Shown: positions 41,379-50,381 of the stretch, in pieces | Numbering within the stretch: the stretch's first letter is position 1 | Layout: each line of letters begins with the position of its first letter | Assembly: GCA_050693895.1 (NCBI GenBank) | Contig: JBOGWS010000079.1 | Location: 26,644 to 90,643, forward strand | From: WHSV01 sp050693895 | GTDB taxonomy: Bacteria > Actinomycetota > CADDZG01 > WHSQ01 | DNA: 64,000 nt | Direction of reading: 5' to 3' | The notes under the pieces: generated by a model | What the model was told of the DNA's origin: nothing | The model's input: the letters and a program-made list of their open reading frames with translations, nothing else | Databases searched by the model: none | Position numbers and translations under genes: made by a program

Positions 41379-44300
41379 ATGACCGAGACGAAGATCACCT
41401 TCGAAAACCTGGACGCCCACCAGCGGGGCGCGGTAGAGCACGACGCGGGCCCAATGTGCGTGCTCGGAGGACCAGGGACTGGCAAGACGACCGTGCTCGA
41501 GAAGCGCTTCGTGCGCCTCGCCCTGCAGGAGGGAAGCTCGCCCGACCGCATCTTGTTCCTCGTTCCGAACCGGGCACAGAAGATCGTCCTCCAGGACCGC
41601 ATCACCCGCCGCCTTCTGTTCGACGAGGGACTCGAGGCGCTGGGGGCGGTTCCCGTCTATACCTGGCACGGGCTTGCCAACCACCTGGTAAGCCGCCATT
41701 ACGACCTGCTGGATTACGCCGAGCCTCCGGTTCTGCTCACCAGCCCCGAGCAGTGGGGCGACGTCAGGGACGAGCTCGACAACGAGAACGAGGTCAACTG
41801 GGCCAAGCAGTACCGTTCGCTGCTAAAGCCGCACCCCAACAGGGGCTTCGTCGACGAGGTCGTCGACTTCTGCATCCGAGCCGAGCAGCGCGTGCTCGAA
41901 CCTGCCGACCTCGATCGTCTGGTCGAGATGAGGCCCGCGTGGGCGGACCTCGTCCGTTTCTTCACCGCCCACCGACAGCGGCTGCGCCAGCGCTCGCGCA
42001 TCGATTACCCGACACTGTTGCACGACGCGACCGAGCTCATCGCCAACTTCGACGGCGTGCGCGATTCGCTGCACCAGCGCTTCACGCACATCCTGGTGGA
42101 CGACGCGCAGGAACTGGCGCGCGTGCAACAGCGACTGCTGCGTTTTCTCACCGCTTTCACTCAGGCCGAAGGCGGGCCCGGCGAGCGATCGTTGGTGGTC
42201 GCGGCCGATCCGGACTCGTCCATCGAGACCTTCAGGGGGGCCGAGCCGCAGTGGATGGAATCCTTCGACGAAGAATTCGGCGCCGCCGAGCGCATCGTCC
42301 TTCCCACGTCCTATCGTCTCGGGCCCGATGTCGGGAACCGGGCCCGCGAGTTCATCTCGATCGAAGCCGAATCCGCACATCGCCCGAGTGAGTTCGCGGG
42401 GGAGACCGCGCTCGAGGTACATCGATACCAGAGCCTCGCCTCCGAGGTCGACGCAGTCGCTCGCACCCTGCGGCTCGCGCATCTCAAGGATGGCGTGGCC
42501 TACCGCGACATGGCGATCCTGCTGACCTCTCCCCGTCAGATGCTGCCTCCGCTCGAACGAGCGCTCGGCGCGGTCGAGGTCCCCTACACGATCTCGGCCC
42601 CCGACAGGCCGCTCGAACGAGAGGCCGCGGTTCGCTCCTTCATCGAGCTCGCGCGTTTCGCAACGGGCAAGGACCCGGACGACGATTCGCTGCGCGATGT
42701 GTTGCGTTCGCCGTTGGTTGGACTCGACACTCAGGCTGCGCTCGAGATCGACCGCGCGGCGAGAGCGGCGAACCTGTCGCTGACCGAATACATCCTCAAC
42801 CCACCCGAGGGCGAGCCGCTCGACGAGCAAGTGCGGGAGATGCTCGATCTGCGCGATCTCCTGCAGGCCTCGGTCGAGCAGCCCGCCGACCGCGCCTTCT
42901 GGAAGGTGTGGGATCGCGCGACCTATTACCGCAAGCTCGAAGCGGCGGTCCGCAGCGACGTCGAACATGCATCCAACCGAGACCTGGATGCTCTGGTCGC
43001 GTTCTCTCGCTCGCTCAGTCGTTTCGTCGAGCGACGCAGGGGCAGTGGAACGCTCAACGAGTTCATCAAATCGATCGGCCGAGCCGACTTCGGCTCCGAT
43101 CCCTGGCTTCCGCCCGAGCGCCGGCGCGGCGGAGTCGAGATCCTGTCCTTCCACGCCGCCAAGGGCAAGCAGTGGGACGTCGTGTGCGTCGCAGGATGCG
43201 TCGAGGGGGCAATCCCGAAGGGGCGGCGCGCGCAGGGGTTGTTCGATCCCTACTTCCTGGACGGGCTCAGCGAAAGCGACCGGCTGCGACGTAACGAGGC
43301 CGAGGACCGGCGGGTGTTCTACGTCGCGCTGACCCGCGCCGCCCGCCGGTGCATTGTCTCCACCTCACCGGGTCCTACCAGGAAGGGGTCGCCGAGCCGT
43401 TTCGTCGCTGAGATCGCAGGTGCCATGCCCGAGATCGAGGCGCGGCCCGAGAGCCTGCCGCTGACCTTCAGCGAGGCGGCGGCGCGCTCCCGCCGGGTGC
43501 TTGCGGACACGAAGGCGGGTGCGCCCGAGCGTCTTTCCGCGCTTGCCACGGTGGCGAGCATCTGTGCACAGGATCCCGGCTGCTCTACGGCGCGACCCGG
43601 CGAGTGGTGGTGGCGGTGGAACTGGTCCGAGGGCGCGATTCCGATCAATGCCCAGCGACCCGAGGCGGACGACGACCTGCCACCCGACAAGCTCCGCACG
43701 AGCTACTCGCGCATCTCGAACTACGACAACTGCGGTCTGCAGTACCTCCTGAGCGTCGCCCTGGGCCTCGACTCCGAGACGTCACACAACATGGCGTTCG
43801 GCACCTGGCTGCACCAGATCTTCGAGGACTGCGAGAAGGAGCCGACCGATGAGCAGAAGAAGTCGGGCCGTCGCCGTCTCCGCAAACGAGCGGCCGTGTT
43901 CGAACGCTACGAGGAACTGTTCGACGAGACCGTGTTTCCCAACCGTGCGATCGCCCGCCAGTTCAAGCACGACGGCGAGGTCATGCTCACCCGCTTCATC
44001 GAGAAGCTGAACCCGGGTGAGGCGCTACTGGTCGAGCAGTCCTTCACCGTCGACTTCCAGGGCCATCGGATAAAGGGCCGCATCGACCGGGTGACCAGGG
44101 CCGGCAAGGGTGTGCTCGTCAGCGACTACAAGACCTCCCGGCATCCGATTCGATTCGACGAGGTCGCGGATTCGTTGCAGCTTGCGATCTATTACCTCGC
44201 GGCCAAGGCGGACCCGGACATCGTCGCTCTCGGCGAACCGGTCGGAATGCAGCTCGTGTACCCGGCCAAGACCTACTACGACGACGTCGCGGTTCGGAAC

Positions 44301-44462
44301 CAGAAACCCGAACAGGCCGAGAAGGTGCTCGAGCGTCTACCGGAACTGATCGAGCGCGTGCTGTCCGAGGACTTCCGGCCCAGCCCCGAGGCAGATTGCA
44401 TGTGGTGCAAGTTCAAACCGCTCTGCCCGCTCTGGGCGCAAGGACAGGAGCTGCCGGCGTGA
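41379..44462 (+). CDS. AdnA-like helicase-nuclease subunit
   Basis: 1027 residues. A UvrD/Rep superfamily 1 helicase has Walker A GPGTGKTT (31-38), a modified motif II VDDAQE, motif III VVAADPDSSIETFRGA and later motifs. It is fused to a C-terminal RecB-like nuclease (RIKGRIDRV and VSDYKTSR). Four cysteines, one in NCGLQYLL and three in CMWCKFKPLC, would hold an Fe-S cluster. The motif III phrase and the pairing with a second helicase-nuclease gene fit AdnA of the mycobacterial AdnAB end-resection complex. TAGGTT lies eight bases before the ATG. Confidence 0.85.
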   Translation: MTETKITFENLDAHQRGAVEHDAGPMCVLGGPGTGKTTVLEKRFVRLALQEGSSPDRILFLVPNRAQKIVLQDRITRRLLFDEGLEALGAVPVYTWHGLANHLVSRHYDLLDYAEPPVLLTSPEQWGDVRDELDNENEVNWAKQYRSLLKPHPNRGFVDEVVDFCIRAEQRVLEPADLDRLVEMRPAWADLVRFFTAHRQRLRQRSRIDYPTLLHDATELIANFDGVRDSLHQRFTHILVDDAQELARVQQRLLRFLTAFTQAEGGPGERSLVVAADPDSSIETFRGAEPQWMESFDEEFGAAERIVLPTSYRLGPDVGNRAREFISIEAESAHRPSEFAGETALEVHRYQSLASEVDAVARTLRLAHLKDGVAYRDMAILLTSPRQMLPPLERALGAVEVPYTISAPDRPLEREAAVRSFIELARFATGKDPDDDSLRDVLRSPLVGLDTQAALEIDRAARAANLSLTEYILNPPEGEPLDEQVREMLDLRDLLQASVEQPADRAFWKVWDRATYYRKLEAAVRSDVEHASNRDLDALVAFSRSLSRFVERRRGSGTLNEFIKSIGRADFGSDPWLPPERRRGGVEILSFHAAKGKQWDVVCVAGCVEGAIPKGRRAQGLFDPYFLDGLSESDRLRRNEAEDRRVFYVALTRAARRCIVSTSPGPTRKGSPSRFVAEIAGAMPEIEARPESLPLTFSEAAARSRRVLADTKAGAPERLSALATVASICAQDPGCSTARPGEWWWRWNWSEGAIPINAQRPEADDDLPPDKLRTSYSRISNYDNCGLQYLLSVALGLDSETSHNMAFGTWLHQIFEDCEKEPTDEQKKSGRRRLRKRAAVFERYEELFDETVFPNRAIARQFKHDGEVMLTRFIEKLNPGEALLVEQSFTVDFQGHRIKGRIDRVTRAGKGVLVSDYKTSRHPIRFDEVADSLQLAIYYLAAKADPDIVALGEPVGMQLVYPAKTYYDDVAVRNQKPEQAEKVLERLPELIERVLSEDFRPSPEADCMWCKFKPLCPLWAQGQELPA

Positions 44463-47400
44463 GCAAGGACGTCAAGCGCGTTGCGTCGGAGCGTATTCGT
44501 GCCGCCCTCAAAGGCCACGACCCCACCGACGAGCAGTGGGACGCGATCGCCTACGGTCGAGGGCCGTCCTATTTGATCGCGGGGGCCGGTTCCGGCAAGA
44601 CCGCGGTGATGGCCGCTCGCATCGTGTGGCTGATCGAGAACCAGGGCTACGCGCCCAGGCAGATCCTCGGCCTGACCTTCACCAACAAGGCGGCCGAGGA
44701 ACTGCAAGAGCGCGTGCGTACCGCACTGACCGTCGGCGGGGAACACCGGGTCGACGACATCACGGTTCAGACCTACAATGCCTTCGCCGCAGGAATCGTG
44801 CGCGACCACGGGCTGCTGGTCGACGTCGAACCGCAGGCCGGACTGCTGTCCGACGCGCAGCAATGGCAGCTGGTGCTCAACTGCATCGACGACCTCCCCC
44901 CGTTCGACGCCATCGAGCTGCGAACTCCCGGAAGCATCGTGCGTTCGACGCTCGCGCTTGCTTCGTCGTTGTCGGATCACATCGTCTCCACCTCGAGCGT
45001 CTTGGCAGCGGACGAACGCACGCTGTCATCGCAGGACGCCACCCGGGATATGCGCGAGACCGCGGCCCGGCGCAAGGAGCTCTGCGCGGCCGTCGATGCT
45101 TACGTGAAGGCCAAGCACGATTTCGAGCGCATCGATTTCGGCGACCAGGTGATCAAGGCCGTCGCCGTGCTCGAGGACCACCAGCACGTACAGGAGTCGT
45201 ACGTCGAGCGCTACCCGATCGTGCTGCTCGATGAGTACCAGGACACGAACGTCGCGCAGCGCCGCATGTTGCAGGCGCTTACCCGGGGCGGAGACTCGGT
45301 CACCGCGGTGGGGGATGCCCGCCAGGCCATCTTCGCCTGGCGGGGAGCCACCATGTACAACCTCATCGGCTTCCCGCACCACTTCCCCCGCAGCGACCGG
45401 TCGGGCTATGGGTGGATCTCGCTGTCCGAGAACTTCAGATCGGGCAGGCGCATCCTTGATGTGGCGAACCGGGTGGCGGCCGGCATCGACGAGGCGCGCC
45501 GGCCGGGTAGTCCTTTGAAGGCTCACGCCGCCAACGGCGACGGTGCGGTGTCACTCGGGATGTTCACCGACGAGCGGGCCGAGGCCGAGTTCCTGGCTGT
45601 CGAATGCGAGCGCCTGCACGATCAGCCGGCCGCCGAGGGCCGGGACCCCGTCGAGTGGAAGGACATGGCGGTTCTGGTTCGGCGACGGGCGACCATGGAT
45701 CCGATCCAGGAGATCTTCAAGGCCCACGACATTCCTCTCGAGGTGGTGGGGCTCAGCGGACTGCTCAACACGCCCGAGGTCATCGAGATAGTGGCCTGGT
45801 TGCGAAGCCTCGAGTCCAAACCGGTTGCGAACCGGTGGCTGGCGCGGCTTCTACTCGGCCCCCGCTGGCGCATCCACTATAAGGACCTCGCGCTCTGCGC
45901 TCGTTGGGCTTCCGACCAGAACTGGGAGCTGAGGCTCCGGCTCGCATCCGGAGACTCCGAGCGGGCGCGCGACCTCGCTCCCGGCGACGTCGGCTTCTCG
46001 TTGTCCGAGACGCTCGACCACGTCGACGAGATCGAGGGACTCGGCCCCGAGGCCCGTGCTCGGCTCAAGTCGTTCAACGAACGGCTATCGAACCTCAGGC
46101 ACAGAACCCATCTGCCTCTGCTCGAGCTCGTCGAGGAGGTCATCCGGACGTCGGGTGTGCGCGACGCGCTCGAGTCCAGCCCGGCTCGCTCGGCCTCCGC
46201 CGCGCTGCAGAACGTGGCCAACTTCGTCGACCACGTTGCGGCGTTCGCGCCCATCGAGGGCGAGGCGACGCTCCGCAGCTTTCTCAGCTACCTCGATGCG
46301 GCCGAGGTCGCCGAAGAGACACTCGAGTCGGCGCAACCCGCCGAGCAGAACTCGGTGAAACTGATGACCGTCCACTCGGCTAAGGGACTCGAGTTCGAGG
46401 CCGTCTTTTTGCCGTCGGTGGCGGCGAGCAAGAACAAGAAGGGAGCACACGTCTACTCGGTGTTTCCGAACACCCGCTCGTCAAATCCCCTGCGCAGCTA
46501 CGACGCTCTGCCCTATGAGGTGCGCGAGGACCACGAGCACCTTCCGCGCTGGAAGGGCAAGGCGAGCGACTTCGAGAACCAGGTCAAGGAGAGAACGCTC
46601 GAGGACGAGCGCAGACTCTTCTACGTCGCGCTGACGCGGGCCAAGCAGCGCCTCTACGTGACGAGCGCGTGGTGGTACGGACGCGGCGACCTACCCAAGG
46701 GACCGTCGGAATTCTTCGACGAGCTGCGAAAGATGGCCGCCGAGCAGAAGATCGACATCGTCGAGGACGCCGAGCTGCCCGAGGACAACCCGGTTGTCAG
46801 CGCGCTGGAGAGTCAGCGCGAATGGCCCCCGGTCTCTCGATCGGGGACGGACGACGAGTTGTTCGTCGGAGGGTGGGGGATTGCGGCCGACAACGCGGTT
46901 GCCGACGCGAACTACGCGAAGGAGCTGATCGGTCAACTCGAGCCCGGCGAGGCCGCGGAGGCTCAGAAGCTGATCGATGAGCGCGACCAGGAGCTGGCTT
47001 TGATCGCGCGCGCCGAAGCCGAACGCAAGCCCGTGCGGGCCGAGCTGCCGGACATCCTTTCGGCGACGGCTCACGTTGCGCTCGAGGCGGGACGGCTCGA
47101 GCCGTGGCAGATCATCAGGCCGTTGCCTGACAGGCCCACGACCGCCCGCCGGCTCGGAACGGAGGTTCACCGCCTCATCGAGGAGCGCTCGCGCGGAATC
47201 TCGCCGTATCCCGAGGAGACCGAGTTGGACGAGCCCGGCGAGGTCACCGGACCGAACTTCATGGCGACGACGCTCGGGCACTGGGACGCGTCGGGCTACG
47301 CCGATCGGGAGCTCGCGACCATGCCGTCGGGCGAGCCGATGGTCGAGCTTCCCTTCACGCTGCGGCTCGACGGTCGCATCGTGCGCGGTCGCATCGATGC

Positions 47401-47602
47401 GGTCTATGCAACCGACGATGGTGGTCTCGAGATCGTCGACTTCAAAACGGGCGTCCGCTTCGAGCCGGGCGAGGTCGACCAGCTCGACCTCTACGCCCGG
47501 GCCATGCTGGCCAACGGACTCATTACGGACGGCATGCCGGTGAGGTTGACGTACTTGTTCCTCGACGGGGGCGAACCGGTGTCGCGTTCCTGGGAGCCGT
47601 AG
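44459..47602 (+). CDS. AdnB-like helicase-nuclease subunit
   Basis: 1047 residues with a GTG start overlapping the stop of the AdnA-like gene (GTGA). A superfamily 1 helicase with TDEQWDAIAYG (Q motif), Walker A GAGSGKT (42-48), motif II LLDEYQDTN, VGDARQAIFAWRGA and SVKLMTVHSAKGLEF. The C-terminal nuclease has RIVRGRIDAV and IVDFKTGV, without the cysteine set of its partner. Intact DEYQD suggests this is the main motor. AdnAB complexes unwind and trim DNA ends for recombination. The orientation adnA then adnB with overlap matches mycobacteria. Confidence 0.87.
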   Translation: MSKDVKRVASERIRAALKGHDPTDEQWDAIAYGRGPSYLIAGAGSGKTAVMAARIVWLIENQGYAPRQILGLTFTNKAAEELQERVRTALTVGGEHRVDDITVQTYNAFAAGIVRDHGLLVDVEPQAGLLSDAQQWQLVLNCIDDLPPFDAIELRTPGSIVRSTLALASSLSDHIVSTSSVLAADERTLSSQDATRDMRETAARRKELCAAVDAYVKAKHDFERIDFGDQVIKAVAVLEDHQHVQESYVERYPIVLLDEYQDTNVAQRRMLQALTRGGDSVTAVGDARQAIFAWRGATMYNLIGFPHHFPRSDRSGYGWISLSENFRSGRRILDVANRVAAGIDEARRPGSPLKAHAANGDGAVSLGMFTDERAEAEFLAVECERLHDQPAAEGRDPVEWKDMAVLVRRRATMDPIQEIFKAHDIPLEVVGLSGLLNTPEVIEIVAWLRSLESKPVANRWLARLLLGPRWRIHYKDLALCARWASDQNWELRLRLASGDSERARDLAPGDVGFSLSETLDHVDEIEGLGPEARARLKSFNERLSNLRHRTHLPLLELVEEVIRTSGVRDALESSPARSASAALQNVANFVDHVAAFAPIEGEATLRSFLSYLDAAEVAEETLESAQPAEQNSVKLMTVHSAKGLEFEAVFLPSVAASKNKKGAHVYSVFPNTRSSNPLRSYDALPYEVREDHEHLPRWKGKASDFENQVKERTLEDERRLFYVALTRAKQRLYVTSAWWYGRGDLPKGPSEFFDELRKMAAEQKIDIVEDAELPEDNPVVSALESQREWPPVSRSGTDDELFVGGWGIAADNAVADANYAKELIGQLEPGEAAEAQKLIDERDQELALIARAEAERKPVRAELPDILSATAHVALEAGRLEPWQIIRPLPDRPTTARRLGTEVHRLIEERSRGISPYPEETELDEPGEVTGPNFMATTLGHWDASGYADRELATMPSGEPMVELPFTLRLDGRIVRGRIDAVYATDDGGLEIVDFKTGVRFEPGEVDQLDLYARAMLANGLITDGMPVRLTYLFLDGGEPVSRSWEP

Positions 47603-47608
47603 TCCAAC

Positions 47609-47614
47609 TACAGT
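47609..47614 (+). promoter_or_regulatory. Leaderless -10 element of the ferric-reductase-like gene
   Basis: TACAGT ends six bases before GTG 47621, which favours that codon over GTG 47615. Confidence 0.45.
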
Positions 47615-47620
47615 GTGGGC

Positions 47621-49009
47621 GTGAAGCTAAGGCAGACGCGCACAACCTCTTACATCGGTCCCGGCCTCGTCGTCGTTGCGTGCTTGATTCCGCTCTGGCT
47701 GTGGGCCAGAGCGGCGCCCGTGGGATTCCGCTTCGGCGACACCACGGCGACACTTCGGTCCATCGCGGTGTTATGTGGGTTGGCCGGGATCGTCGCGTTC
47801 TCCTGCAACCTGGTGCTGGGGGGCAGGGTGGCTCTACTCGAGCCCTTCTTCGGTGGACTCGACAAGATGTACCGGATCCACCACCGGGTCGGACTCGTGT
47901 CGTTCAACCTTCTGCTGGCGCACGGGTTCTTGATGCTCGCGTCGGCGGCCACCGATTCGTTCGACGCGGCGGTTCTGCTCGTGCTTCCGTCGCCCAACTG
48001 GACGGTGACGCTGGGCGCCCTGGCTCTCGTCGGGATGATCATCGTGATGGGTTTCACGCTGTACGCGCACCTGAATCACGAGGTCTTCCTCTGGGTGCAC
48101 CGGTTCTTCGGACTGGTATTCGCACTCGGGGCGCTGCATGCCTTTCGAACGCCGGGCACCAAGGCGCTGTCGCCGGGGCTCACCACCTACCTCGCGGTGT
48201 TCGTGCTCGCGGGCATGGCAGCTTACGCCTATCGATCGCTGCTCGGAGACCTGTTCGTGCGAAGACGGCAGTATCGCGTTGCGAACATCAACCGAAGGGG
48301 AGGAGAGGTCGCCGAGATAACCCTCGCTCCGACCGACGGAACGCTGCCCTTCACTCCGGGCCAGTTCGTGTTCCTCACCTTTCAGTCGAGCTCGATGCAC
48401 GAATGGTTCCGGCCCTTCTCCCGCGAGCCGTCCGGTCAGACCGAGCTCGTCTCGCTGAAGACCGGAGCGATACGCAAGCAGTTCCATCCCTTCTCCATCA
48501 CATCCTCGCCCGATCAGCGCGAGTTGCAGGTGGCGATCAAGGCGTCGGGCGACTACACGAACGCGCTCGAGCATCTGCAGGTCGGCGATCAGGCTTTGAT
48601 CGAGGGCCCCTACGGTTCGTTCTCATACCGTCACGTGCCGCGCCGCAGGCAGGTGTGGATCGCCGGGGGAATCGGCGTCACTCCGTTCCTCAGCATGGCG
48701 CGCAGCCTCTCGGACGAGTACGAGGTCGACTTCTACTACGCCGTCAAATCACGCACCCAGGGTTACTTCATCGATGAGTTCGAAGCCCTGACTCGGTCGC
48801 ATCCGAATCTCAGGCTGATCGCTTTTCCCGAGGACGAGGTCGGCTTCCTCACCGCGGAAGAGGTCGAGCGCCGAAGCGGCGACCTAAGCGAGAAAGAGAT
48901 CCTGATGTGTGGCCCGAAGGTCATGACTCAGGCGCTCGAGACCCAGTTCAAAGAGCGCGGCATTCCCGGCGCGCGGATCCACTACGAGGAGTTCGGCTTT
49001 GTCCGATAA
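47621..49009 (+). CDS. Ferric-reductase-like transmembrane flavoprotein
   Basis: 462 residues. Six hydrophobic segments in the first 210 residues include histidines (IHHRVGLVSFN and HLNHEVFLWVHRFFG) placed to bind two haems. A ferredoxin-reductase module follows: FTPGQFVFLTF, HPFSITSSP (FAD), AGGIGVTPFLSM (NAD(P)) and the C-terminal CGPKVM. It would pass electrons from NAD(P)H across the membrane to ferric iron or another acceptor. The related ferric reductase/NADPH oxidase family is broad, so the acceptor is not certain. Confidence 0.82.
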   Translation: MKLRQTRTTSYIGPGLVVVACLIPLWLWARAAPVGFRFGDTTATLRSIAVLCGLAGIVAFSCNLVLGGRVALLEPFFGGLDKMYRIHHRVGLVSFNLLLAHGFLMLASAATDSFDAAVLLVLPSPNWTVTLGALALVGMIIVMGFTLYAHLNHEVFLWVHRFFGLVFALGALHAFRTPGTKALSPGLTTYLAVFVLAGMAAYAYRSLLGDLFVRRRQYRVANINRRGGEVAEITLAPTDGTLPFTPGQFVFLTFQSSSMHEWFRPFSREPSGQTELVSLKTGAIRKQFHPFSITSSPDQRELQVAIKASGDYTNALEHLQVGDQALIEGPYGSFSYRHVPRRRQVWIAGGIGVTPFLSMARSLSDEYEVDFYYAVKSRTQGYFIDEFEALTRSHPNLRLIAFPEDEVGFLTAEEVERRSGDLSEKEILMCGPKVMTQALETQFKERGIPGARIHYEEFGFVR

Positions 49010-50381
49010 AGAGACTCCTACCACCAGTTCGTGGCTCGCCAGCGACCGCGCCGTCCCGCGCCTCGTAGCGCGGCCCGTGCGTGAGTTTCTCGACACCGAG
49101 GTCGCCGGCGGAGTGGTGCTCCTCGTTGCCGCCGCCATCGCGCTCATCTGGGCCAACTCGCCACTGCGAGATTCGTACGAGACCCTCTTGACCACCGAGC
49201 TATCGATTGAGGTCGGCGGATACAGGATCGCCGAGGATCTCCAACACTGGGTCAACGACGCGCTGATGGCGCTCTTCTTCTTCGTTGTGGGGCTCGAGGT
49301 CAAGCGCGAGCTCGCCATGGGCGAGTTGAGCGACGCCAAGAAGGCCGCCTTTCCTTCCATTGCGGCACTCGGTGGAATGATCGTTCCGGCACTCATCTAC
49401 GTCGCGTTCAACTTCGGGGGGGAGGGATCGGCGGGTTGGGGGATACCGATGGCTACCGACATCGCCTTCGCGGTGGGCGTTCTCGCGCTCTTCGGCAACC
49501 GGATCCATCCCTCTCTCAAGGTGTTTCTGCTGAGCCTGGCCGTCGCCGACGACATCGGGGCGATCGTCGTTATCGCGCTGTTCTACACGTCCGATCTCAA
49601 TCTCGTTGCTCTAGCGGTTGCCGGAGGACTCCTCGGGGTTGTGGCGCTGCTACGCGCCCTGCGCGTCATCTGGATTCCTCTCTACGTCCTGGTGGGCGCG
49701 GCGGCGTGGCTCGCCACCTACGAATCGGGCGTGCACGCCACCATCGCCGGCGTTGCTCTGGGCCTCATGACTCCCGTGCGGCCCAGCCGGGATCCGTCGG
49801 AGGACTCCGCCGAATCGCTCGATCCGGACCCCGATCGGCTCGAGGACGGCGAAGGAGAGGGGCTCGCGCCCAAGGTAGTCCGAGCCTGGCGCCTGCGAAC
49901 CCAGGAACGAGTGGCCGTCGGAGAATATCTCGAGCACCTACTCCACCCGTGGACGAGCTTCGTGGTCATTCCGATCTTCGCTCTGGTAAACGCCGGGGTA
50001 TCACTGACCGGCGAAGACGTATCGAACGCGCTGTCGTCCCCGATAACCCTGGGAATCGTCGCCGGGCTCGTCGTCGGAAAGCTGGCCGGGATCTCACTGT
50101 TCGCCTATGCGGCTCAACGGTTCGGTTTCGCCGAAGTCCCCGAGGGAGTGTCCGGCAGCCAGATCATGGGGGCCGCGGCGATCGCCGGAATCGGTTTCAC
50201 GGTCTCGCTCTTCATCACCGAGCTCGCCTTCGACGAGGCGGCCCTCATCGATGAGGCGAAGGTCGGGATTCTCGCAGCCTCGGCACTGGCGGCTGCTCTG
50301 GGAGCGGCTGTCCTGCGGTTCGGCGGCCGATCCGGTGGGTCGGAGGACTTGTCACAGGCGCGCGAGACAATGGGTGAGTGA
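48999..50381 (+). CDS. nhaA: Na+/H+ antiporter NhaA
   Basis: 460 residues with a TTG start overlapping the previous gene by 11 bases. The NhaA signature is clear: WANSPL, FFFVVGLEVKRELAMGEL, PMATDIAFAVGVLAL and the ion-binding pair Asp184-Asp185 in AVADDIGAI. A charged insertion near 265-305 (SEDSAESLDPDPDRL) lies in a cytoplasmic loop and is longer than in E. coli NhaA. The protein expels sodium in exchange for protons across the cytoplasmic membrane. Its stop overlaps the lhr start. Confidence 0.93.
   Translation: MSDKETPTTSSWLASDRAVPRLVARPVREFLDTEVAGGVVLLVAAAIALIWANSPLRDSYETLLTTELSIEVGGYRIAEDLQHWVNDALMALFFFVVGLEVKRELAMGELSDAKKAAFPSIAALGGMIVPALIYVAFNFGGEGSAGWGIPMATDIAFAVGVLALFGNRIHPSLKVFLLSLAVADDIGAIVVIALFYTSDLNLVALAVAGGLLGVVALLRALRVIWIPLYVLVGAAAWLATYESGVHATIAGVALGLMTPVRPSRDPSEDSAESLDPDPDRLEDGEGEGLAPKVVRAWRLRTQERVAVGEYLEHLLHPWTSFVVIPIFALVNAGVSLTGEDVSNALSSPITLGIVAGLVVGKLAGISLFAYAAQRFGFAEVPEGVSGSQIMGAAAIAGIGFTVSLFITELAFDEAALIDEAKVGILAASALAAALGAAVLRFGGRSGGSEDLSQARETMGE

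Noticed and set aside
41823..43154. 443-codon minus-strand frame within the AdnA-like gene
   Set aside because: No recognisable domain, and it is entirely contained in a helicase gene with conserved motifs.
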